NCBI GenBank assembly: GCA_964491875.1
Contig: CAZBIC010000024.1
Span: 1 to 64,000, forward strand
Reading direction: 5' to 3'
DNA: 64,000 bases
From: JADJPG01 sp964491875
GTDB taxonomy: Bacteria; Verrucomicrobiota; Verrucomicrobiia; Limisphaerales; JADJPG01
Under the pieces are notes generated by a model that was given only the letters and a program-made list of their open reading frames with translations, ran no database searches and was not told the DNA's origin. Shown one piece after another: positions 48,906 through 56,577 of the stretch (position 1 is its first letter; the number at the start of each line of letters is the position of its first letter). Made by a program: the position numbers and the translations under genes.

Positions 48906-48935
48906 ATGAAGCGAATCTGGTCACGCACCGTCTGA
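48906..48935 (+). other. Nine-codon mini-ORF before the second DUF1501 gene
   Basis: ATG at 48906 opens MKRIWSRTV and stops 5 bases before the DUF1501 ATG at 48941. Nearly the same DNA (tgaagcgaat-t/c-tggt) and peptide start (MKRIW) occur at 40517, upstream of the first DUF1549/DUF1553 gene. It may be a remnant of a duplicated leader or a coupled leader peptide. Confidence 0.25.
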
Positions 48936-48940
48936 TTTCC

Positions 48941-50287
48941 ATGGCTCGCCTGACTCACAATTGCGCCGGAATGCCGCGCCGGGATTTTCTCCAGCTCGGC
49001 ATCGGTGGCGTGCTGGGCTTGGGACTGACCGATCTGCTGCGTCTCCGCGCCGGCGCCAGCCAGGCGAAGGCGCCGTTGGTGAACGCCGCTGGCAAGCAGA
49101 TCAATTGCATCATGGTCTGGCTCGACGGCGGGCCGTCGCATTTCGAGACGTTCGATCCGAAGCCGGACGCGCCGTCCGAGATTCGCGGTGACTTCAAGAC
49201 CATCCCGACTGCTGTTCCCGGAGTTCATTTCAGCGAAGCCGTCCCAGAGTTGGCGAAGATCGCGGACAAGTTCACGGTCGTCCGCTCCATCTGCCACAAG
49301 GATCCGAACCACGGCGGCGGCAATCATTACATGATGACCGGTGCGCCAACCCCGGTGCCGGTCGCTTGCGGCGCGTTCGTGACGTTTCATCCGTCGTTCG
49401 GTTCGGTGGTGTCGCATCATCGTGGGGTGCGGGATGGGATGCCGGCCTACACGTCGTTGCCGCAGGTTTCCCGGAGCGGTGGCCCCAACTTCCTCGGCGG
49501 CAAGCACGCGCCATTTGTGATCGATGGCTCGCCAAATTCGTCGGGGTTCAAAGTCCGCGATGTGGTGTTGCCGTCCGAAATCAGCGAGAGCCGCGCAACT
49601 TCGCGCCGGGAGCTTCGTGCGTCGCTGGATCGGATGAGGCGTTACGCGGACAAGCTGGCGGATGATCCGGCGGTGAGTTTCGATCAGTATTACCAGCAGG
49701 GCGTCGATCTGGTGCTTTCCGCGAAGGCGCAGGCGGCGTTCGACATCCACAAGGAGAACGAAAAGGTCCGCGATAGTTACGGTCGGAACGATTTTGGTCA
49801 GCGATTGCTCATGGCCCGGCGGTTGGTCGAAGTGGGCGTTTCGTGGGTGACGGTTTATTCCGGAGGCTGGGATCATCACACGAAATTGTTTGAAGCCTAC
49901 AAGGGCGACACGGTGAAGCGGCTCGATCTCGGAGTCGCCGCCTTGATTAAAGATCTCGACGAACGCGGCTTGCTCGACACGACGATGGTCCTGTTGCTCG
50001 GTGAGTTCGGTCGCACGCCGAAGGTGAACAAGGACGCAGGTCGCGACCACTGGCCGCATGCGATGTCCGTGCTGATGGCCGGCGGCGGCATTCCGCGCGG
50101 GCAAATCGTAGGCGCGACGGACGCGAAGGGTTATCACGCCTCGGAGAATGTCTACCGGCCGGAGGATTTCGCGGCTTCGATTTACACCAAGATGGGCATC
50201 GATCACGCGCAGGTCTTGCATACAAACACGGGTCGCCCGGTTCAATTGGTGAGCAATGGACGCATCATCAAGGAACTGTTTGCGTAG
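48941..50287 (+). CDS. DUF1501 protein, Tat-exported (partner of pair 2)
   Basis: The 448-residue protein carries a Tat signal (MPRRDFLQLGIGGVLGLGL) after NCAG. The DUF1501 body shows INCIMVWLDGGPSHFETFDPK, CHKDPNHGGGNHYMMTG, YGRNDFGQRLLMARRLVEVG and LGEFGRTPKVNKDAGRDHWP. It is only distantly like the DUF1501 proteins at 43543 and 55018: it lacks their QVDSFDYK-type segment and has its own GGGNHYMMTG block, so the three copies are not recent duplicates. It starts 42 bases after the preceding gene. The fold suggests a metal-dependent hydrolase, but activity has not been shown for the family. Confidence 0.9.
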   Translation: MARLTHNCAGMPRRDFLQLGIGGVLGLGLTDLLRLRAGASQAKAPLVNAAGKQINCIMVWLDGGPSHFETFDPKPDAPSEIRGDFKTIPTAVPGVHFSEAVPELAKIADKFTVVRSICHKDPNHGGGNHYMMTGAPTPVPVACGAFVTFHPSFGSVVSHHRGVRDGMPAYTSLPQVSRSGGPNFLGGKHAPFVIDGSPNSSGFKVRDVVLPSEISESRATSRRELRASLDRMRRYADKLADDPAVSFDQYYQQGVDLVLSAKAQAAFDIHKENEKVRDSYGRNDFGQRLLMARRLVEVGVSWVTVYSGGWDHHTKLFEAYKGDTVKRLDLGVAALIKDLDERGLLDTTMVLLLGEFGRTPKVNKDAGRDHWPHAMSVLMAGGGIPRGQIVGATDAKGYHASENVYRPEDFAASIYTKMGIDHAQVLHTNTGRPVQLVSNGRIIKELFA

Positions 50288-51998
50288 CTTGCTGGTCCGA
50301 GCTTTCAGTCTTCGGTTTCGTTCTGCGAACGCGTGCTTCTTCGCTGCGTGGCTTCTTTCAAACTCCGCCAACGCCGCGGCGCCTGTCCTCGATCATCTCT
50401 TTCCCGCCGCCGTTCAGGTGGGCACCACCAATGTCGTTACTGCCGTCGGGAAGTTCGATGCGTGGCCGGCGAAGGTTTGGGTGGATGCGCCGGGGATTGT
50501 GTTTAAGGCGGAGACGAACAGCGGGAAGTTTTCGGTCGAGGTGGCGGCGGATGCTCCCGTCGGCGGACATCTCGTGCGCCTCTACAATGATCAGGGCGTC
50601 AGCGGACTGCGCTTTATTGTGGTCACGAAGGAGCGGCAGACCGAGGAGGTGGAGCCGAACAACGAGTTCAAGAAGCCTCAAGCGATCGAGGCGTTTCCGG
50701 CGTTCATCAACGGCCGGCTGGAAAAGTCCGGGGACGTGGATTCCTACGCGGTCGCGCTGGAAGTCGGGCAGACGCTCGTCGCGTCCGTCGAGGCCTACAC
50801 GTTGGCGTCGCCGGTGGATGCGGTCCTGCGCGTCGTCGATGCGCGCGGCGTTCAGGTGGCGTGGAATCACGACGGCGGTCCGACGCTCGATCCCTTCCTC
50901 ACGTGGACGGCCAAGTCGGCCGGAACCTACGTGGTGCAAGTCTTCGGCTTTGGTTATCCGGCGGACTCGTCGGTGAACTTCGTCGGCAACACGAAGTGCG
51001 TTTATCGTCTGCATTTGTCGCGCGGTCCCTACGTGAACCACACTGTGCCGCTCGGTGTGACGCGTGGGAAAAAGACGACGGTGGAGTTGGTCGGCTGGAA
51101 TCTGCCTGCGCCGGCGTCGGTGGAGTTTGACGCCACCGCGGTGCCTGATGACCGATCCGAAGCGCGGCTGGTTGGGAAAGGGTTCTCCAACGAAGTTCAG
51201 CTGGCAGTCGTGGACGGCGAGGTGGTGTTGGAGCGGGAACCGAATGACACGGCGTCCGGCACGAATCGCATCACGCTGCCGTGCGGCGTCACGGGGCGAA
51301 TTGACCGAGCAGGGGATGTGGATCGATTTCCGTTCACCGCAAGGAAGGACGCCAAGTGGCTGATCAGTGTCGAAGCGGTTGCGCTCGGCTTTCCGCTCGA
51401 TGCCTGGGTGAGGATTGAAGACGCTCAGGGTAAGGAGCTGGCGAAGAACGACGGGGCGACGGGTGTGGATCCCAAGCTGGAGTGGACGGTTCCGGCTGAC
51501 GGTGAATTTGTCGTCGTGGTGGGCAATCGGCTCCAACGCGGCGGGGCGGATTTTCGTTACCACCTGCTGGTGCGACCAGCGAAGCCGGAATTGCGCGTGA
51601 CGCTCACCGACTCCGCTCTGGCGGTAACGCCCGGCCAGACCAATGACTTCAAAGTGGCCCTGAAACGTCTCCACGGTTTCGCGGGGGAATTGAAGGTCGC
51701 GGCGACCAATCTTCCGCCGGGACTGAGTGTGGAGCCGGTGGTGGTGGCCTCGAAGGACAACGAAGCGGTGCTGAAATTTGTCGCTTCGACCAATGCCCAG
51801 CCGTGGAGCGGGCCGTTGCAGATCTCTGCGACCGAGACGAACGGACGCCTGCACCGCGCTGTGTTTGATCTGACCAGCGCCACGGTGAACAACGGCGTGC
51901 CGGGCGGTTATCAGCGGCTGGTGGTGGAGTCCACGGATCAGCTTTGGCTGACGCTTCTGCCGGCGCCGAAGCCCAAGTCGGACGAGAAAAAGAAGTAG
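50256..51998 (+). CDS. Exported protein with bacterial pre-peptidase C-terminal (PPC) domains
   Basis: The 580-residue protein has a hydrophobic signal segment (about 23-41, ending SANAA). Two PPC-like beta-sandwich domains follow. The first has EVEPNNEFKKPQAIE ... INGRLEKSGDVDSYAVALEVGQTLVASV (about 130-230), the second EREPNDTASGTNRI ... GRIDRAGDVDRFPFTARKD (about 325-420). An N-terminal domain (about 45-125) and a C-terminal beta domain (about 445-560) complete it, and the tail is Lys-rich (KSDEKKK). No catalytic residues are visible; PPC domains usually bind or assist secreted enzymes. With the ATG at 50256 it overlaps the DUF1501 gene by 32 bases. A TTG at 50289 would remove the overlap and still leave a full signal peptide. 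Confidence 0.82.
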   Translation: MDASSRNCLRSLLVRAFSLRFRSANACFFAAWLLSNSANAAAPVLDHLFPAAVQVGTTNVVTAVGKFDAWPAKVWVDAPGIVFKAETNSGKFSVEVAADAPVGGHLVRLYNDQGVSGLRFIVVTKERQTEEVEPNNEFKKPQAIEAFPAFINGRLEKSGDVDSYAVALEVGQTLVASVEAYTLASPVDAVLRVVDARGVQVAWNHDGGPTLDPFLTWTAKSAGTYVVQVFGFGYPADSSVNFVGNTKCVYRLHLSRGPYVNHTVPLGVTRGKKTTVELVGWNLPAPASVEFDATAVPDDRSEARLVGKGFSNEVQLAVVDGEVVLEREPNDTASGTNRITLPCGVTGRIDRAGDVDRFPFTARKDAKWLISVEAVALGFPLDAWVRIEDAQGKELAKNDGATGVDPKLEWTVPADGEFVVVVGNRLQRGGADFRYHLLVRPAKPELRVTLTDSALAVTPGQTNDFKVALKRLHGFAGELKVAATNLPPGLSVEPVVVASKDNEAVLKFVASTNAQPWSGPLQISATETNGRLHRAVFDLTSATVNNGVPGGYQRLVVESTDQLWLTLLPAPKPKSDEKKK

Positions 51999-52138
51999 GC
52001 GTCCCCCCGAATGAGGGTATGGCTGGCATGGACTTAAGTAGACGATGCTACGACCATGAATTCACTTGCCGCTGTTTGGTGGAATGCCGTCGTTGGACTG
52101 AACCTCAACGCCTGAAGAATGACTTTGCGATGGCCTCA

Positions 52139-55021
52139 ATGAATCATTTCAAACGACACTTTGGGATTGGCCTGCGTAACGCGATTTGCGCCGCGTCGAG
52201 TCTGGTCGTCGGGCCGCTCCTCACTGCGCTGGCCGGTGCGGCGACGGTGGATGTTTCCAAGCTTCCGCCGGCTGCGACGCGTCCCGTTGAGTTCGTGAAG
52301 GATGTTCAGCCGATCTTCGCGAAGTCGTGTGTCTCCTGTCACGGACCGGAAAAGCAGAAGGGCGGGTATCGACTCGATTCTGCTGCGGCGACGCTGAAAG
52401 GTGGCGAAGCTTACTCGCCCGCGATCAAGCCCGGTGACAGCGCGGGGAGTCCGCTGATTCATCTCGTCGCGGGATTGGTGCCGGATTCGCTGATGCCGGC
52501 GAAGGGCGATCCGCTGACTGCGGAACAAGTCGGCGTGCTGCGCGCGTGGATTGATCAGGGAGCGAAATTTCCGGATGATGCTGTGGCGAAAAGCGACGTC
52601 GACCCGATCAAATCCCATTGGTCGTTCCAGCCCGTGAAACGCCCGGCCGTTCCGTCGCTCGCAAATCGTAAATCCGAAACCGCAAATCCCATCGACGCCT
52701 TCGTCCGCGCCAAGCTCACCGAGAGCAAGCTGACGCCGTCACGCGAAGCCGATCGCACGACGCTCATTCGCCGGATCTATTTCGTGATGCTGGGGGTGCC
52801 GCCGACGCCGGAGGAAGTGGCCGCGTTCGTGGCGGACAAGAAGCCGCAGGCTTTTGAGCGGCTCGTGGACCGTGTGCTGGACGACCCGCGCTACGGCGAG
52901 CGCTGGGGTAGGCACTGGCTGGATGTCGTGCGCTTCGCGGAGAGCAATGGCTTCGAAACGAATCGCGAGCGGCTCAACGCGTGGCGTTTCCGCGACTACG
53001 TCATCGCGGCGTTCAACAGTGACAAGCCTTACGATCAGTTCGTGCGCGAACAGATCGCCGGCGACGCGTTCGGCGCGGACGTCGCGACCGGCTTTCTCGT
53101 CGGTGGCCCGGTGGACATCGTGGGCAGCCCGGACATCACCCTCACGCTGCAGCAGCGCGCGGATGAAATTGATGACATGGTCGGCACGACAGGCACGGCC
53201 TTCATGGGCCTCACACTCGGCTGCGTGCGTTGTCATACGCACAAGTTCGATCCCATCACCCACCGCGAATATTACTCGATGGCCGCGATATTCTCGGGGG
53301 TGAAGCACGGCGAACGTGCCTTGCCGCTGCCGAAGGATCGCGCGGCGCAACTGGCCAAGCTCGACGACCGTATCAAGGAACTCGAACGACACCTCGCCCA
53401 GTTTATCCCGAAGGCTGCGCCGGCCGTGGTGGCGACGAACGTTCCCGGTAAGGCGCTGCGCCCGGCAGTGAACGCGGTGAAGAACGAGGATGCCTTCACG
53501 CCGGTCGAGGCGAAGTTTCTGCGCTTCACCATTCTCGCGGCAACGGGCGGTGAGCCGTGCATCGATGAGCTGGAAGTGTGGGCGGACGCTCGCAACGTCG
53601 CGCTGGCAAGCAACGGCGCGAAGCCAACGGCGTCCGGCAGTCTCGCGGGCTACGAGATTCACAAGCTGGAACACGTGAACGACGGCAAGGCGGGGAACAG
53701 CCGCTCGTGGATTGCGAGCGAGTCTGGGCGCGGCTGGGTGCAGTTGGAGTTCGCGAAGGCCGAGCGCATCGAACGCGTCGTGTGGGGACGCGACCGCGAC
53801 GGGCAGTTCAAGGATCGCCTGGCCACGAACTATCGCATTGAGGCGGCGGTGACCACGAACGAGTGGAAGCTGGTGGCCAGCTCGGCCGACCGCGAACCGT
53901 TCAAAGGCAAGACGGAGAAGCCAGCCGGGCCGACGTATCGATTCGAAGGCTGGCCGGTGGCGGAAGCGGAGCAGGGCAGGCAATGGCTGGCCGAGCTGGA
54001 GAAGGTGCGCAAGCAACGTTCTGAGCTGGCGAAGGCGCCGATGATTTACGCCGGAAACTTTTCGCAGCCGGGAGCGACGCACCGGCTGCATCGCGGTGAC
54101 CCGATGCAGAAGCGCGAGACGGTGCCGCCGGGGACGCTGGCGATTTTCAATCCGCTCACGCTCGCCACGAACACGCCGGAACAGGAACGCCGGGTGGCGC
54201 TCGCGAAGTGGATTGCGAGCCCGGAGAACCCATTGACCGCGCGGGTGATTGTGAACCGTATCTGGCAGCACCATTTCGGAGTCGGGTTGGTTAGCACGCC
54301 GAACGATTTCGGCAAGAACGGCGCGAAGCCTTCGCATCCGGAGTTGCTCGACTGGATGGCGAGCGAGCTGGTCGCAAAGGGCTGGAGCATCAAGAAGCTG
54401 CAACGACAGATTCTCATGTCAGCGACATGGCGGCAGTCGAGTGCGCCGCGTGATGAGGCGTTGAAGGTGGATGCCGCGAGCCGGTTGCTCTGGCGTTTCC
54501 CGCCGCGTCGATTGGAGGCGGAGGGCATTCGCGACAGCATTCTCGCGGTGAGCGGCAATCTGGATCGCGCGACGGGCGGGCCTAGCTTTTACCTGCACGA
54601 AGTCGATCGCGAGAACGTGTATCACTATCAGCCGAAGGAAAAGTTTAGCCCGGCCGAAACACGTCGCATGGTTTACGCGTTCAAGGTGCGCATGGAGCAG
54701 GACGGCATCTTCGGCTCGTTCGATTGCCCGGACGGCAGCCTGGTGATGCCGAAGCGCAGCGCCTCGACCACGCCGTTGCAGGCGCTGAACTTGTTCAACA
54801 GTCGATTCATTCTCGACCAATCCGAAACCTTCGCCGCTCGTCTGCGCAAAGAGGCGGGCGATGACACCGCCGCGCAGGTGCGCAAGGCATGGCAACTGGC
54901 CTTCAATCGTGCGCCCGAGAAATCCGAGGTGAAGGGAGCCGTCGAGTTTGCGAAGGCGGAGGGACTGCCGGCGTTCTGTCGCGCGGTGCTGAATGCGAAC
55001 GAGTTTTTGTTTATCCCATGA
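52139..55021 (+). CDS. PSCyt1-DUF1549-discoidin-DUF1553 protein (pair 3)
   Basis: The 960-residue exported protein starts at the ATG at 52139 (MNHFKRHFGIGLRNAICAAS); the frame is open upstream to 51944, but that part overlaps the PPC gene and has no signal character. PSCyt1 carries CVSCH (Cys64, Cys67, His68) and the LMPAKG motif. DUF1549 starts near 180 and has CVRCHTHKFDP (Cys362, Cys365, His366). A discoidin (F5/8 type C)-like domain lies at about 445-590 (KFLRFTILAATGGEPCIDELEVW ... GWVQLEFAKAERIERVVWGRDRDG). DUF1553 is at about 660-955 with VNRIWQHHFGVGLV and TTPLQALNLFN. This is the most conventional of the three family members here. The stop overlaps the next ATG as ATGA. Confidence 0.93.
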   Translation: MNHFKRHFGIGLRNAICAASSLVVGPLLTALAGAATVDVSKLPPAATRPVEFVKDVQPIFAKSCVSCHGPEKQKGGYRLDSAAATLKGGEAYSPAIKPGDSAGSPLIHLVAGLVPDSLMPAKGDPLTAEQVGVLRAWIDQGAKFPDDAVAKSDVDPIKSHWSFQPVKRPAVPSLANRKSETANPIDAFVRAKLTESKLTPSREADRTTLIRRIYFVMLGVPPTPEEVAAFVADKKPQAFERLVDRVLDDPRYGERWGRHWLDVVRFAESNGFETNRERLNAWRFRDYVIAAFNSDKPYDQFVREQIAGDAFGADVATGFLVGGPVDIVGSPDITLTLQQRADEIDDMVGTTGTAFMGLTLGCVRCHTHKFDPITHREYYSMAAIFSGVKHGERALPLPKDRAAQLAKLDDRIKELERHLAQFIPKAAPAVVATNVPGKALRPAVNAVKNEDAFTPVEAKFLRFTILAATGGEPCIDELEVWADARNVALASNGAKPTASGSLAGYEIHKLEHVNDGKAGNSRSWIASESGRGWVQLEFAKAERIERVVWGRDRDGQFKDRLATNYRIEAAVTTNEWKLVASSADREPFKGKTEKPAGPTYRFEGWPVAEAEQGRQWLAELEKVRKQRSELAKAPMIYAGNFSQPGATHRLHRGDPMQKRETVPPGTLAIFNPLTLATNTPEQERRVALAKWIASPENPLTARVIVNRIWQHHFGVGLVSTPNDFGKNGAKPSHPELLDWMASELVAKGWSIKKLQRQILMSATWRQSSAPRDEALKVDAASRLLWRFPPRRLEAEGIRDSILAVSGNLDRATGGPSFYLHEVDRENVYHYQPKEKFSPAETRRMVYAFKVRMEQDGIFGSFDCPDGSLVMPKRSASTTPLQALNLFNSRFILDQSETFAARLRKEAGDDTAAQVRKAWQLAFNRAPEKSEVKGAVEFAKAEGLPAFCRAVLNANEFLFIP

Positions 55022-56520
55022 ACGACCTTTTCCCGAACCTCAACAGCCCGCTGCTCAATCGCCGTCGATTCCTCTCGGACGCCGGCATTGGGCTCGGCGC
55101 GATTGCGCTGACTTCGATTCTCGGACGCCAGGGTTTGCTCGCTGCGAATCTGGGCGGGAAGGAATCCATTCGTCCCGTCATCCAGCCCGGCAGTCCGTAT
55201 GCGGCGAGGCAGCCGCACTTCACGCCGAAGGCGAAGAACGTGCTCGTCATTTTCTCCAGCGGCGGTTGCAGCCATCTCGATACGTTCGACTACAAGCCGG
55301 AGTTGATCCGGCGTCACGGCCAGCCGATGCCGGGCAACGAAAAGCTCATCACGTTCCAGGGCGAACAAGGCGCGCTGACCAAGAGCCCGTGGGAATTTCG
55401 TCCGCGCGGCCAGTGCGGGAAGATGGTTTCCGATTTGGTGCCGCATCTCGGTGGATTGGTGGACGAGATGGCGTTCATCCACTCGATGCAGGGCAAGACG
55501 AACACGCACGGGCCGGGCGAAAATTTCATGTCCACGTGCAACACGCTCGACGGCTTTCCGAGCATGGGCGCGTGGCTGACCTACGCGCTCGGCAGCGAGG
55601 ACCAGAGCCTGCCGGCGTATGTGGCGATTCCCGATCCGCGCGGCAAGCCGCAGAATAGCGTGAACAACTGGGGCCCGGGCTTTTTGCCGGCGGCGTTCCA
55701 GGGCACGGAGTTCAACGCGACGAATCCGATTCGCAATCTCGCGCGGCCCGGCGACATTCCGGCGGCTCGCGACGCGGCGACACGGGGCTTTCTGCAGAAG
55801 CTGAATGAACAACACGCGCAGCGTTTCCCCGGCGACAGCGAACTGGCGGCGCGCATCGCGAGCTACGAGCTGGCCGCGCGCATGCAGCTCACGGTGCCGG
55901 AAGTCGCGGACCTCTCCAGCGAGCCGGCGCACATTCTCAAGCTCTACGGCGCGGACGAAGGCGGCTCGAAGATTAACGACATCCGCGCGTCGTATGCGCG
56001 GAACTGCATTCTCGCGCGGCGGCTCATCGAGAAGGGCGTTCGCTTCGTGCAGCTTTTCAACGGCGCGTATCAGACCGGCGGCGAGGGCGTGAGCAACTGG
56101 GACGGCCACAAGCAGCTCTTCAAGGACTACAGCGTCCACGGACCGGTGCTCGACAAGCCAACGGCGGGATTGCTAATCGATCTGAAGCAGCGTGGCCTTC
56201 TCGAAAACACGCTCGTCGTCTGGTGCACGGAGTTCGGGCGCATGCCGACCTTCCAGAAAGGCGCGCAAGGGCGCGACCACAACCCTAGCGGTTTCACCTG
56301 CTGGCTCGCGGGTGCGGGTGTGAAGAAGGGCATCAGCTACGGCGCGACGGACGAGTTCGGCTACAAATCAGTGGAGAACATCGTTTCGGTTTACGACCTG
56401 CACGCGACGGTGCTCCATCTGCTCGGCCTCGATCACGAGCGCCTGACCTATTACCACAACGGCCTGGAACGTCGCCTCACCGACGTGCATGGCGAAGTGG
56501 TGAAAGCGGTGTTGAGCTGA
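55018..56520 (+). CDS. DUF1501 protein (partner of pair 3)
   Basis: The 500-residue protein has an N-terminal NRRRFLSDAGIGLGAIAL Tat signal. DUF1501 segments: NVLVIFSSGGCSHLDTFDYK, GQCGKMVSDLVPHLGGL, GPGENFMSTCNTLDGFPSMG, ASYELAARMQL and TEFGRMPTFQKGAQGRDHNP. It is clearly related to the copy at 43543, sharing SMGAW(L/V)TY-LGS, LPAAF/YQG and DLHATVLH/DLHATILH, and less so to the one at 48941. The start overlaps the preceding stop by 4 bases, so co-translation is likely. It ends the seven-gene block and converges on the giant gene with 57 bases between stops. Confidence 0.92.
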   Translation: MNDLFPNLNSPLLNRRRFLSDAGIGLGAIALTSILGRQGLLAANLGGKESIRPVIQPGSPYAARQPHFTPKAKNVLVIFSSGGCSHLDTFDYKPELIRRHGQPMPGNEKLITFQGEQGALTKSPWEFRPRGQCGKMVSDLVPHLGGLVDEMAFIHSMQGKTNTHGPGENFMSTCNTLDGFPSMGAWLTYALGSEDQSLPAYVAIPDPRGKPQNSVNNWGPGFLPAAFQGTEFNATNPIRNLARPGDIPAARDAATRGFLQKLNEQHAQRFPGDSELAARIASYELAARMQLTVPEVADLSSEPAHILKLYGADEGGSKINDIRASYARNCILARRLIEKGVRFVQLFNGAYQTGGEGVSNWDGHKQLFKDYSVHGPVLDKPTAGLLIDLKQRGLLENTLVVWCTEFGRMPTFQKGAQGRDHNPSGFTCWLAGAGVKKGISYGATDEFGYKSVENIVSVYDLHATVLHLLGLDHERLTYYHNGLERRLTDVHGEVVKAVLS

Positions 56521-56577
56521 TGCAGTGCCGCCAGTGGGTGGCCATTGCTCAGCCCAGCCCAATCATCTCGAACCCCA

